DNA of 64,000 nt from Mya arenaria (lineage: Eukaryota > Mollusca > Bivalvia > Myida > Myidae), in assembly GCF_026914265.1 (NCBI RefSeq), contig NC_069133.1, positions 11,849,937 to 11,913,936 of the forward strand. Direction: 5' to 3'. Made by a program: the position numbers and the translations under genes. Positions within the stretch are counted from its first letter, which is position 1, and every line of letters starts with the position of its first letter. A model generated the notes under the pieces. It made no database searches, was not told the origin of the DNA, and worked only from the letters and a program-made list of their open reading frames with translations. Shown in pieces: positions 36,101-45,225 of this stretch.

Positions 36101-39100
36101 GTGTAACATCAAAAGATACAGATCAAGTTAGTGAGCTTGTCGGTCGGTCGGTCTGTCGGTCGGTTTTCATGGTTTCCGGACGATAACTCATGAAAAGCCA
36201 GACAGATTTAAAAAAAAATTGGTACACAGGTGTAACATCAGAAGATACAGGTCAAGTTCGATATTGGGGCCAAAGTCAAGGTCACTGTTACTAAAAATAG
36301 AAAAACGGTTTCTGGACGATAACTCGTGAAAGGCTTGACAGATTTGAAAAAAATTTGGTACACAGGTGTAACATCAGAAGATACAGGTCAAGTTCGATAT
36401 TGGGGCTGGTGGGGGCCAAGGTCAAGGTCACTGTTACTAAAAAAAGAAAAAACGTTTCCGGACAATAACTCATGAAAGGCTAAACGGATTTGAACAATTT
36501 TTGGTACACAGGTGTAACATCAGAAGATACAGATCAAGTTCGATATTGGGGCTGGTGGGGTCAAGGTCACTGTTGCTAAAAATAGAAAAATGGTTTCCGG
36601 ACGATAACTCATGAAAGGCTCGACAGATTTGAACATTTTTTGGCAGTAACCTTGGAGTTATGGCCTCTTTTCAAAGGAATGGTTTGCCATTCCTGTGTCC
36701 AGGCGGCATTTGGGGGTATTCGTCACTCCTGTGACAGCTCTAGTTTATCACATATGTTGTATTTATCCAATTTACAGAAGTTTTACCAGCATCATGTCCG
36801 GTCGGTGAAGGATTCCCACCCGCCACAGAAGGCGGACATGAAGATGGCTGACTACTATAATGGCTTCATCCTGTCCACTAAGACGTACTGGACAGTGATT
36901 AAGAAGGTGAGTAGGACAGCTTGTACTGATTTGTTATGCTTTGATAGCGGGCTATTGAATAAGATGGTGTGGTGCATTTTAATTAAGTTATCTCCCCTTC
37001 AACATTTTTTCATAGAAAATGGGCGTATGGGGAGCATCCATTGCTTCCGGCGATGTTGTTGTTTACCTTCCTTGTGTGAAGAAAAAGGAATAAGCTTTGC
37101 TGATGTTTTGCTCAGTTAATGGAAGAGACCACCATCAATAATTACCAACTCTGTTTAATAAAAGTATACATTCAAGCCAAGTCCTCGTGCTTATACTTGA
37201 ATTTTAGGCTGCTGGATGAAAAGTTCTTAAATTCGCAAACAACTACTTAAAACTACTTTAATTTTTATTTTGCCTTGAAAACTGCCTGTTCTGCTATAAT
37301 TTAAGGGTTTTTGAAAATATGTTTTACTTTTATAGTTTCTTATTTTAAATAAATCAAACAAAGTTCCTTGGAAGCTCTTGAAGATTTTTTTGCCGGTCTT
37401 ACTGTATGAACCTTTGAAAAATAAATCTCTTCATTGGTTCTCAGTTATGGATATTTATATCCGGATGGTTTGGCTTCATACAGCCATAAGCTGATAATAA
37501 TTAAATATTAACTGACCTTGAGTCTGTTTACTGTGTAGAAATCAGGAAACATATTCAATGACTTCTTGAGTCTGCGTTTCAGAAAAAACATAATTTTTAA
37601 ATGTTTTCAAAATATCCATAACAGAAATATTTTGACTGAGATGTGTGCCGGATTCTAGAGCTGACCATTTGTAACATATATGGTAATTGTAACCATATTT
37701 GCTACAGTAATAGCATTGTACGGTAACTTTTCTTCTAGTTGAGTATTTATGATGAAATTTATTAGATGTTCTTACTGTTTGTAGCCGACTTTTATTTTTG
37801 TAAACCAAATGGAATAAAGACCTTTGTTAATTAATAAAATTGCTTTTCTCAGTCTGAGTGTGAGTCTGAACTCAGACTTAAGACTGTTCATCATCACGGC
37901 CCCAGGCCCAGTACTGATATCTTTTTGGAGGTCAAGAGCATGCGACTCTGAAAGTGTTTGAACTGTTGAGATTCAGTGTGAGAGCCATACATCCTTGTTG
38001 AATCATACCAGTTTGTTTTCTTGTTTACATTCTTTTTTTATGCCGCCTGCATTGCATGGCAGACCTTTACCAAACTTGTTAATTAGTATAACATCAAATG
38101 TGACACACAGTTTTAGGCCTTCACTGTACACTTGTTTTTATTTTTTCATTATCCTAAGTTTTGCTTCAATTCGCTGAATTTTAGTTACTTAGTTTAACTG
38201 CCTTACTCATACTTCAGTTAAACTTTTTTAGCACTTTGTATATATATCATAAACCCCGATTAATTCCTTCTGCAGGTGGAAAAGGGTTGGCTACCATAAA
38301 AAGTAAAAACTGAATCTCTCTTTATAGAAGGTTGGCTTACGAGGTATTATCAGCTGCTTTTATTAATGAGTTATGTGACAGTCTTAAAATAATGACTTTG
38401 TAAAACGCTTGCAATCATTAACAATTGCTGAAGTAATCTGAATTTAGAACAATAGATGTGTTTCTTTAAATGGATTTTGTTCTAATTAAAGAGTTTGTTT
38501 ATAATTTATAACGTGTAATTCATTTAAATCACTCTTTTTGGGCATCACAGACACGAGCAAAAACATTTGACATTCTTGATATAATTAAGGATTGTAAGAG
38601 GATTTTCAAATAATATGCATTATTAGAAGAGGATGAGCATTCAATAAATCTCTCTTTGGAGTGGAACAAACGCTCCAAAAATAACAATCAAAATTCTGTT
38701 TCTAAATTTGCCCCCCATTTTGTTTCTTCGATTTCGAGCAATGTCATGAATCATTTCCAATTTTCTGGGGGAAATCTGGCCTAAAGCTGTACTCTCACAG
38801 ATTTACCGTTTTTTTCAACTTCTTTATTTTTTGTCTTGGAATTAGCAAATCTTTGCGTAAATATCTGTAAACCAGTGATAATAGACTGCTGACAAAAGAT
38901 CACATCGCAGATTTTCCTATTTCCATTCAAAATTTAATGTTTAGCAGAAATATGAAAATTTGCGATCTGATCTTTTGTCATCAGTCTTTTATCCTTGGTT
39001 TCCAGCTATTTAAGCAAACATTTGCCAATTCCAAGACAAAAAATAAAAAAAGTTGTCAAAATGTTCAATCTGTGAGAGTGCAGCTTTAAGCTTTTTGATG

Positions 39101-42100
39101 ATATAATGTCTTGACAATGTTTGAATTTGTTTCAGCTATCTAGAAAGTTGTAAAAATTGGTAGGATAAGGACTGAAGAATCGTTAGATATAGCCCTGGTG
39201 TCATTAGCATCTTTGTGCAAAAACATAATCATTTTGGACATAAAATGGAAACCATTCTAGATTATAATAGAAACCTATTATAACGAGCACATGTTTAGAA
39301 ATTTAAATCACTCTGATTTAAGAATTTTTAGCTGTGTGTCTTCATTTAAGGAAAACTAACAAGCATGTGATATTTGCTAGTTGAATTTGTGGTGATTTAA
39401 TAACCAACAAGTCTGTAAATATTTTATTGTATGATTCCATTGACAATTAAATATATAAAAAACAAAACAATTATGTGAATTTAAAAAAATATCTATTATT
39501 CTCCTGTTGTTACACCATGATACAGTTTTCAGTTTTGATTGTATCTTAATCAAATTTAAACATTAGTCAGATATCTATGAGATATAAACGGGCCAGATTG
39601 GCCTATGCATGACTGTATTATGGCCGTTGAAATGCTGCAACCCCACAAAAGTATTAAGTAAGGGAGACAATTTTGTACTGATCATTGTGTATTATTGAAG
39701 TGGTCCTTTCCCTTTCAGGGAGACATCTTTCTTTCTCTTTGCCCTTGGTAAAGGTATGATAGCTACCCTTAGAATGTAAGTTCAGTATATTACCAAAAAA
39801 AGTGCTAGAAAAGCATAGGCATTCATGGGCCTCTTGTTAGATCATAAAATTAAATATTTTACAATAACTTATTATGATTACATCTGTGTTACTTCTATGT
39901 TCAGATCTGGCTGCAGCTGTTTGGTGTATTCATGACGTTCACCGTCTCCTTGATTCTGTTTCCCGCCATCCAGAGTAACGTGAGAATGACGAGAGAAACC
40001 TTCACCCATGACAACGGGACAAATGAAGAGCGGACAGTCACATTCTCAGAGGATTTTGGTGGGTGGACTGGACTCAAATTTACCAAAAAAAAATTGGCGG
40101 GAAAATTTAAGCCCCTTCTGCAATGTTTAAACCGTCGTGTACATACACCTGGTTTTTTCTCTATAGCTGTAAAAATAACTGTTCAGGATTAACACAGACT
40201 TGAAATGTACTTGAATTTTAGGTTGCTGGAAGAAAAGTCATTAAATTTGCTAACAACTCCTAATATCTACTTGAATTTTTATTTTGCCTCGAAAAGTGCT
40301 TTGTATTTTAGGAAATAGTCTTCAAATTTCCCTGTTCTGCTTAAAATGAAGTGTCTGAGCAAAAAGGTTCATATTTACAAAAAAAGTTTTATCTAAGTGG
40401 ATTTGATAATAACTAGTATTCTCATAGTTACCTATTACTGATAGTTTTTGAAAATATGTGTTATTTTCACAGTTTCTAAATTTAAATCCAGACACAACTG
40501 TTAGGCCCAATTTTCTCAAAAATCTTAACAAGCTTGAGTATGTTATTTCAATTTGCCTGATTACTTGCATCTATTTATGTACATTTCCCCAACTTATTTG
40601 CATGAAGTTTATTACAATATAACTTAAAAAACAAAAATAGTGCAAATATGTGGAGGCAATGCACACAATGGGTTTTATAAAAAAAATATTTGATTAAGAT
40701 TGTCATAGATATAACTTTCTTTCAAAGTCTCAGAACAATTCAAAATGAGAATATTACTCACTTTATACCTAACAAAACATAGTTTGCTCAGCTTAATCCT
40801 GTAATAAGGGACTTAAAATTCGTTGTTCAAGAAATTGGGACATGTGGTATTATTAAAGATTTTATTTATAGATTTAAATGATATATATTCATTATATTAT
40901 TCATATATTCATTATTTTGGTGAACTTAACTTACAGAAAGATGGTATTTAAAATGAACACATAGTTGAGGGGGAAAAAATGAATTTGTAACAATTCTGTG
41001 ACATTTATGAAGATTTATGATCACCAAAGTTACAACCAAGGTTTTTCAATGTTTTTCAGTTTCTGAAAAGGCTAGATTACAGACAGGCAGTTAACAAAAT
41101 ATATTTGTTATTACAGAGACTAAGGGCTACTGGACATCCATTTTCTGTTTTTTGAGCTTCAACCTGTTTGCTTTCCTGGGTAACCTGGCTTCCGAGTGGA
41201 TTAAATGGGCAAGTAAACAGCGATAGACACTAAGATGTCATCTTATCATTTTGCATACCGTTCGAGCAAATTTCCAAATTGATATTCCTAAATAATTAGA
41301 ACATCTATTTCCGAGCTGATAGCTTAAATGGTCAGTTTTAGCAGTGTTTATTTGTTTTTGCAAGTAAAACTGTCAATATAGTTGGTGACTTTGATTCTTA
41401 TTGAACTGAAATTCCCGAAGTTATGATATTTTGTTGTAAGCGTGTTGAAAAGAAGGTCCGTAACTTTTATAGGTTTGCTGTCTGTTGGACTTTCTACACA
41501 CAAGTGTTAGGTGTCTGAGTCAAAATTCACATTTTAAGATAAAATTCAATGGCAAGGAAAGGAGAAATGAAGCTATTTAAATTAAAATCTATTACCGAGT
41601 TTGAAGTTTGAATGTGAAAAATCCAGATACTGACAAGAATACAGTACAGTGGAAACTCACTAAACCGGACAAGGTCCAGACTGGTCAAAATTTCCAGTTT
41701 AGTGAGGATTCCGGTTTAGTGAGAATTTGATGTACGGAGTAAGTTTACTCAAAATATTAACTGAGTTAACCTTTAAAGGCTTTTGTCCTCTAGGGACAGT
41801 TCAATTCTCCGACGTTTAGACGGAGGTTGAGACATGATTAAAGCACTTGCAAAAGTGATAAGCATAATTAAACATTTCTGCGTTTTTATAATCATCTTTT
41901 TTCCAAGTCTTGAAATAAAACAACTCGCGTAATTTAATGCTTGTTTAGTATGTTTGATAGTTTAATTAACGCGCCACTCTAATTTGATTCAATCATAGAA
42001 GTCTTTAGATAAAACAACCCTCCAAAATGATCACTAAATAACCGTTTCTAGTTCTTTATTTTCTGCAACAAACAAATTAATGTTTCAATCAATTTTCTTT

Positions 42101-45100
42101 TCACAAGTTTGATTATCATTTGATTATCGCGCGACAGTCAATCGACAGCGCAATTATCATTATCGATTATCGAGTTAACACAACATCACAGGTGTAATAT
42201 TTAACGACGCACAGGCTGTCAAAACAAAGTGACACGCGATTCGCGAATTCCTACTACACAAAATTATTTTGACATGTTTGAACAAATAAACGTCCGGTTT
42301 TGTGAGTTACAATTACGTTGACAACTAACAAATTTGTATTCGATTTTTTTGTTCGGTATCCGGAATTTCGGGGTTCCGGTTTTGTAGGGATTTTTTTACA
42401 TTGAAAATAGAAGGGGAAAACCGGGACTCTGAAAAAAGTCCACATTGAAGGGGCTCCTTCTGTTGATAATAATGGTTCTATTATGGTCAAAGCAAAACAT
42501 TCATTATGAAATTCATATTGGGTAATTTATTAATTCTGTATGTTACAGCCAGGACCGAAGCGTGTTTGGATTCCTATAGTTGGACGGGCTGTTGTGCTTA
42601 TCCCAATCTACCTGCTATGTAACTACAAGCCCACAGGCTTTGAGCGATATTTCCCTGTCTACATCCACAGCGACATTGTTTTCATTATTGCGGGCATTGT
42701 CATGGCGTTTACGAGCGGCTATTACAGCTCCCTCAGTATGATGTATGGACCAAAGTAAGTCATCAATGTGGGTTTATTTTGAGGAGGGTGGGATATATTT
42801 ATCAGAACGTCAGTCTTACCTGCCACCCAGCTAGCTCTACTAGCCAAATGACCAGAATGGCTTATACCATGGCCTGGTGTCCATCATCTGTATCCTGTAA
42901 ACAACTGTTTGTGAATGGGATAAAGTTTCCAGTTTTTATGATATCTTTATCAAACTTATACAGAAGTAAGATTTCCTTGAGAGCACACTTTTATTTAAAC
43001 CAACCAGATTTGTCCATGCATGACTGGATGATGACCCCTGAAATACTGCATGCCTTGCAAGTGTATACTCTAAGGGAGACAACTTGTACAGAGAGTTGGT
43101 TTAAACATATTTTATTGAGCAAAATTAATCAACATTTCAATACAGATACATAATCAAATTTCAGGATTGGAACAGTAGAAATAAACTAATAGAGTTCCTG
43201 TCCTTGCTATGATAAATTACAATTGGCAGAAGATATAAGGAATGAAGTAATAATTATAGTCATGAGCAGTGTGTGTATACAGTCATAAAGGCCTCATTGG
43301 AATGTAATATTTTGCTTCGAATAATGACTTTAAACAAAGATAACTTCACAATTTCTTCACCATTTTAAATGAACCATAGCTCAGTCTATGTCGCTGACAG
43401 AGGCCCGCATTCTGTCGTTTACCGGTCAGTTTAATTGAGAGTCTACTTTCTTATAACACTTCGACAAACCTTTTCTCATTATGGCAGTCTTTGTTTAAAG
43501 TCTTCATTTGAAGCAAAATGTTGCCTACCGATGTAGCATATATGATGTAATTTATCACATGGTATACACACACTGGTAATATACCGGCTCATATTAGATC
43601 ATGTTTTAAAAAACAGATGATTGAATGAGAGACATTAAATGCAATTACCTATATTAAATAAAACTATCTTTATAATACATTAGTCAACTGTATTATTGTA
43701 GAAAAAAAGAGAAATATGTGAAAAGTTGGAAGAAGAAAAAGGAGGTAAAGTAAAAGATGTTTGAGTGTTGGTGGATTGAGTCGATCACTGGATTTCAATG
43801 TTTGAGTGTTGGTGGATTGAGTCAATCACTGGCTTTCAATGTTTGAGTGTTGGTGGATTGAGTCGATCACTGGCTTTCAATGTTTGAGTGTTGGTGGATT
43901 GAGTCGATCACTGGATTTCAATGTTTGAGTGTTGGTGGATTGAGTCGATCACTGGCTTTCAATGTTTGAGTGTTGGTGGATTGAGTCGATCACTGGCTTT
44001 CAATGTTTGAGTGTTGGTGGATTGAGTCGATCACTGGCTTTCAATGTTTGAGTGTTGGTGGATTGAGTCGATCACTGGATTTCAATGTTTGAGTGTTGGT
44101 GGATTGAGTCGATCACTGGATTTCAATGTTTGAGTGTTGGTGGACTGAGTCGATCACTGGCTTTCAATGTTTGAGTGTTGGTGGACTGAGTCGATCACTG
44201 GCTTTCAATGTTTGAGTGTGGTGGACTGAGTCGATCACTGGATTTCAATGTTTGAGTGTTGGTGGACTGAGTCGATCACTGGATTTCAATGTTTGAGTGT
44301 TGGTGGATTGAGTCGATCACTGGATTTCAATGTTTGAGTGTTGGTGGATTGAGTCGATCACTGGCTTTCAATGTTTGAGTGTTGGTGAATTTAGTCGATC
44401 ACTGGATTTCAATGTTTGAGTGTTGGTGGATTGAGTCGATCAATGGCTTTCAAATCTTTTTCATGAATGGATAAAACGATGAAATGCATCAAACATAGTA
44501 CTAATTTGCTCTTCAGTCAGTGTGTCATCACCATATAGTAAAGAATGGAGTGTAAACTCACAATATTTTTAACATAGAGATGCTGATTCAGGGAACTACA
44601 ACCGTTGCAGGGAGTTTTGTTTAATTGTAATGATTCTCTTCCTTTGCTCTTTTAACATATGCTTTACTGATGGTTTCCCTTTGAATGTGGGTTCAGTATT
44701 TTGCCTATAACTAGTATGAACGTGCTTTGGATAAAAAAAATACGAAATAGGTATGCCAGGAGAGAAAATGCTATGGTGTGTCTCTCAGTCTGGTTGGTCA
44801 TTTAGACTAATTTTGATAACATTTACCTGATTTTCAATTTTTTATTTGTTTGATCTTGATGCCAATTTAATTTTTCGGTGAAGGTGTTAAATGGTATGAC
44901 AATTAATGGTGTAAGAAACCACATAAAGCTTATCATAAGCTTTGGCAAGCTTTTTTAAAAACAACAATTAACCCTGTGAAAATAAGCAGGCTATTTTTAA
45001 CTGATAATGTTTTGTCCTTTAAATACATCAGTGTATGTCTGAATACTGTGAATATCTTCAAGCCTGCCATACTGACATTGACGCTGTTATTACAGGGAGG

Positions 45101-45225
45101 TGGAGCCAGCATTGATGGGCCGGGCGGGAATGATGATGGCCTTCTTCCTCGTGTTGGGTATTACAGCGGGCGTCAACCTCTCCCTCGTTATAGGCAGACT
45201 TGTCACCTACCCCGCCGTGTCGTGA
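24059..45225 (+). CDS. Equilibrative nucleoside transporter, complete, 14 coding exons
   Basis: SLC29-family carrier: facilitated passage of nucleosides, in some members nucleobases or cations, across plasma or lysosomal membranes. Exons: 24059-24185, 25785-25926, 26570-26651, 28781-28920, 30972-31066, 31284-31334, 32720-32805, 33016-33064, 33585-33682, 36778-36906, 39905-40058, 41117-41208, 42549-42754, 45096-45225. They total 1581 bases, 526 residues, with every phase compatible. Residues 1-90 are a hydrophilic N terminus with DGVQLL (21-26), an acidic dileucine signal as in lysosomal ENT3. LMPWN (106-110) closes TM1; TM2-TM6 run about 136-290, with a charged cytosolic loop at 291-330. TM7-TM11 follow, with an NGT sequon at 370 in the predicted luminal loop. 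Oddities: Ala403 and Asn407 replace the Asp and Arg of human ENT1 TM8, and intron 12 is GC-AG. The N terminus suggests an ENT3-like protein, but orthology to one human paralogue is not settled. Confidence 0.95.
24391..24883. mobile_element. Inverted-end element containing a tRNA-like sequence
   Basis: The ends TTAAAGGGACTGTA and TACAGTCCCTTTAA are inverted. Inside, the minus strand at 24529-24593 reads as a tRNA-like body with A box TAGCACAGTGGATA and B box GGTTCAAATCC, so it is a SINE-type promoter. A CTGCAAT loop would give a Cys-type anticodon if read as tRNA. It lies in intron 1. A diverged relative is at about 26210-26462. Confidence 0.7.
25440..25691 (+). promoter_or_regulatory. Possible internal promoter and alternative first exon
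   Basis: About 16 CpGs occur in 250 bp, far above the neighbouring intron. The stretch ends at a consensus donor GTAAGT (25692), 93 bp before coding exon 2. An exon ending there could not enter exon 2 in frame from its own ATG (25669), which would read 11 codons to a stop. Initiation at Met65 (25853) would give an isoform lacking the dileucine motif. Inference only. Confidence 0.3.
25785..25926 (+). CDS. ENT exon 2: rest of the N-terminal tail
   Basis: Residues 43-89. The sequence is acidic and Pro-rich (ASEEEKEKL, TQKPPETPPD), probably cytosolic and unstructured. The acceptor follows ATTCTTTGTTTCAG. The donor GATAG/GTTTGT splits Arg90. Confidence 0.9.
26210..26462. repeat. Diverged relative of the 24391-24883 element
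   Basis: It shares CATCAGTAAGTAAGATTC-like sequence, a TTCTTGTCATC tract and the terminal CTAGTCCCTTTAAA with the right half of the element in intron 1. The left end is no longer recognisable. Confidence 0.45.
26570..26651 (+). CDS. ENT exon 3: first membrane segment
   Basis: Residues 90-117, including the hallmark VGILMPWNMFITAK. Ile113 aligns with human ENT1 Met33, a dipyridamole/dilazep-sensitivity position that is Ile in ENT2. Donor GTAAGT; ends in phase 0. Confidence 0.95.
26652..28780. other. ENT intron 3
   Basis: AT-rich intron of 2.1 kb without recognisable genes. A poly-G tract lies near 28398. Short open frames on both strands look accidental. Confidence 0.7.
28781..28920 (+). CDS. 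ENT exon 4: loop 1 and second membrane segment
   Basis: Residues 118-164. The first extracellular or luminal loop is short and charged (YKLNTEESKDSVYRSE), without the N-glycosylation sequon of human ENT1. TM2 follows (FYLGIVSQVSNAIISF). Donor GTAGGT, splitting Gly164. Confidence 0.95.
28951..29114. mobile_element. Small inverted-end element starting CAGGG
   Basis: The inverted ends are CAGGGCTTTTTCT and AGAAAAAGCCCTG. CATGT lies directly outside both ends (28946-28950 and 29115-29119) and may be a 5-bp target duplication. An inverted relative occurs at 18930-19075. The CAGGG end recalls hAT elements, but those make 8-bp duplications, so the class is open. Confidence 0.65.
29242..29350. repeat. 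Short palindromic repeat
   Basis: GCGTGATTGATGTCATTATC at about 29250 is opposed by GATAATTACATCAATCACAC at about 29317. A single related arm is at 23151-23180. Likely a small MITE in intron 4. Confidence 0.6.
29351..30971. other. Remainder of ENT intron 4
   Basis: Contains a unit (about 29630-29825) of the family found at 10541-11370, including AGGTCAAGGTCACC. The rest is unremarkable AT-rich DNA. Confidence 0.6.
30972..31066 (+). CDS. ENT exon 5: third membrane segment
   Basis: Residues 165-195 plus one base. STRR just before the hydrophobic run is the expected cytosolic positive cluster, followed by IALFMMVIIFIFTVILAM. Ending at 31066 (donor GTGAGT) is the only choice that keeps the next exon in frame; a GTAACC four bases later does not. 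Confidence 0.95.
31284..31334 (+). CDS. ENT exon 6: start of the fourth membrane segment
   Basis: Residues 196-212 plus one base (PLTFFILTMVSASLLN). Bounded by ATATTTTCAG and GTAAGT. A very small exon of 51 bases. Confidence 0.92.
31335..32719. other. ENT intron 6
   Basis: AT-rich. It contains a CCCTACCTACGAAAT fragment near 32418 related to 19853, and short pieces of common dispersed repeats. No gene. Confidence 0.6.
32720..32805 (+). CDS. ENT exon 7: TM4 core and TM4-TM5 loop
   Basis: Residues 213-241 (CCAGVYQNSTFGQAAILP). The YQNSTFG block matches the QGSLFG block of vertebrate ENTs. Ala215 aligns with human ENT1 Gly154, the residue tied to nitrobenzylthioinosine binding. A CAG nine bases further in is a possible alternative acceptor that would drop three residues. 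Confidence 0.92.
33016..33064 (+). CDS. ENT exon 8: fifth membrane segment
   Basis: Residues 242-257 plus one base (NLSGIFTSVINVLSIA), matching the conserved G-F-S pattern of TM5. At 49 bases it is the shortest coding exon. Donor GTAAGT. Confidence 0.92.
33065..33584. other. ENT intron 8
   Basis: A 520-bp AT-rich intron, no internal feature recognised. Confidence 0.6.
33585..33682 (+). CDS. ENT exon 9: sixth membrane segment
   Basis: Residues 258-290. It begins SSPNPRTAAVYYFIVAIV and ends CYFLLPLT, the usual LP border before the large cytosolic loop. Donor ACA/GTAGGT in phase 0. Confidence 0.95.
33739..35157. repeat. 33-bp minisatellite, about 43 copies, in ENT intron 9
   Basis: The unit is GTGATACTTAGCAAGTATCG plus TGTGTGAGAGTAA. 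Because 33 is divisible by three and two reverse frames lack stops, the minus strand is open for 515 codons; this is not a gene. One irregular unit of 50 bp near 34133-34182 (33 + 17) shifts the repeat phase. Units with GATGCTT cluster together at about 34250-34660, flanked by GATACTT units. Confidence 0.97.
35673..36650. repeat. Seven units of about 127-150 bp, interspersed bivalve-type repeat
   Basis: GGTTTCCGGACGATAACTCA recurs at about 35766, 35904, 36045, 36172, 36307, 36457 and 36592. Each is followed by a TTTGGTACACAGGTGTAAC block and a GTCAAGGTCACTGTTACTA block. The left border has a CCCCCACAAACGAAGTTTG inverted pair and a (GTCTGTCG)n stretch. It occupies the end of intron 9, up to about 130 bp before exon 10. 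Confidence 0.85.
36778..36906 (+). CDS. ENT exon 10: cytosolic loop between TM6 and TM7
   Basis: Residues 291-333, hydrophilic and charged (HHVRSVKDSHPPQKADMKM), 129 bases, phase 0 at both ends. At about 45 residues the loop is shorter than in human ENT1. Acceptor TTTACAG, donor GTGAGT. Confidence 0.92.
36907..38780. other. ENT intron 10, first part
   Basis: AT-rich intron with no gene or tandem repeat recognised. Confidence 0.6.
38781..39090. mobile_element. Palindromic MITE, copy 3, in ENT intron 10
   Basis: The ends are TAAAGCTGTACTCTCACAG and CTGTGAGAGTGCAGCTTTA. The inner arms GACTGCTGACAAAAGATCAC and GATCTTTTGTCATCAGTC are inverted. It is shorter than copy 1 because the centre has lost about 50 bp. 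Confidence 0.9.
39091..39904. other. ENT intron 10, last part
   Basis: No recognisable feature besides the acceptor TATGTTCAG at 39904. Confidence 0.6.
39905..40058 (+). CDS. ENT exon 11: TM7 and luminal loop
   Basis: Residues 334-384 plus one base. TM7 is LQLFGVFMTFTVSLILFPAI, with the F-T-V-(S/T)-L and FPA pattern typical of the family. The following loop is polar and carries an NGT sequon (370-372). Donor G/GTGGGT. Confidence 0.95.
40059..41116. other. ENT intron 11
   Basis: AT-rich intron of 1.06 kb; the open frame reading through the donor for about 40 codons is accidental. Confidence 0.6.
41117..41208 (+). CDS. ENT exon 12: TM8 with altered key residues, GC donor
   Basis: Residues 385-415. 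SFNLFAFLGNLASEW aligns without gaps to human ENT1 TM8, where the fourth-from-F Asp and the following Gly-Arg are conserved. Here they are Ala403 (41170-41172) and Asn407 (41182-41184). The exon ends at TGG followed by GCAAGT. The nearby GTAAAC four bases later would break the frame. Confidence 0.93.
41209..42548 (+). other. ENT intron 12, GC-AG type
   Basis: The donor is GCAAGT at 41209 and the acceptor TGTTACAG ends at 42548. GC donors normally need a strong match elsewhere, as seen in positions +3 to +6. The intron carries a pogo/Tigger-like terminus at 41647. Confidence 0.85.
41647..41745. mobile_element. Pogo/Tigger-like transposon end
   Basis: CAGTGGAAACTCACTAAACC, preceded by TA (41645-41646), resembles pogo-class terminal repeats, which insert at TA. 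CCAGTTTAGTGAGGATTCCG repeats nearby. No matching right end or transposase found; a second candidate end is at 60373. Confidence 0.4.
42549..42754 (+). CDS. ENT exon 13: TM9 and TM10
   Basis: Residues 416-483 plus two bases. PGPKRVWIPIVGRAVVLIP matches the W-P-G...P...R..F.P region before and in TM9. LLCNYKP is the conserved CN.(Q/K)P loop, and TSGYYSSLSMMYGPK is the conserved NGY.(A/S)(S/T)L...GPK of TM10. Donor GTAAGT. Confidence 0.96.
42755..43757. other. ENT intron 13, first part
   Basis: No gene. A 43-base segment (43702-43744) has splice-like borders, but its inclusion would shift the last exon out of frame, so it is not annotated. Confidence 0.6.
43758..44455. repeat. 41-bp minisatellite, about 17 copies, in ENT intron 13
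   Basis: The unit is TGTTTGAGTGTTGGTGGATT plus GAGTCGATCACTGGCTTTCAA with very little variation (GGATTTC/GGCTTTC, GGACTGA/GGATTGA). One copy at 44213 has lost a base. High identity points to recent expansion. Confidence 0.96.
44456..45095. other. ENT intron 13, last part
   Basis: AT-rich, nothing recognised; acceptor CTGTTATTACAG ends at 45095. Confidence 0.6.
45096..45225 (+). CDS. ENT exon 14: TM11 and C terminus
   Basis: Residues 484-526 and TGA at 45223-45225. EVEPALMGRAGMMMAFFLVL fits the family's last segment, and LVTYPAVS is a short tail after it. The C terminus lies outside or in the lumen by the usual topology. Confidence 0.95.

Noticed and set aside
43702..43744. Lys-rich mini-exon candidate in transporter intron 13
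   Set aside because: The pyrimidine tract is poor, and including it puts the conserved last exon out of frame.
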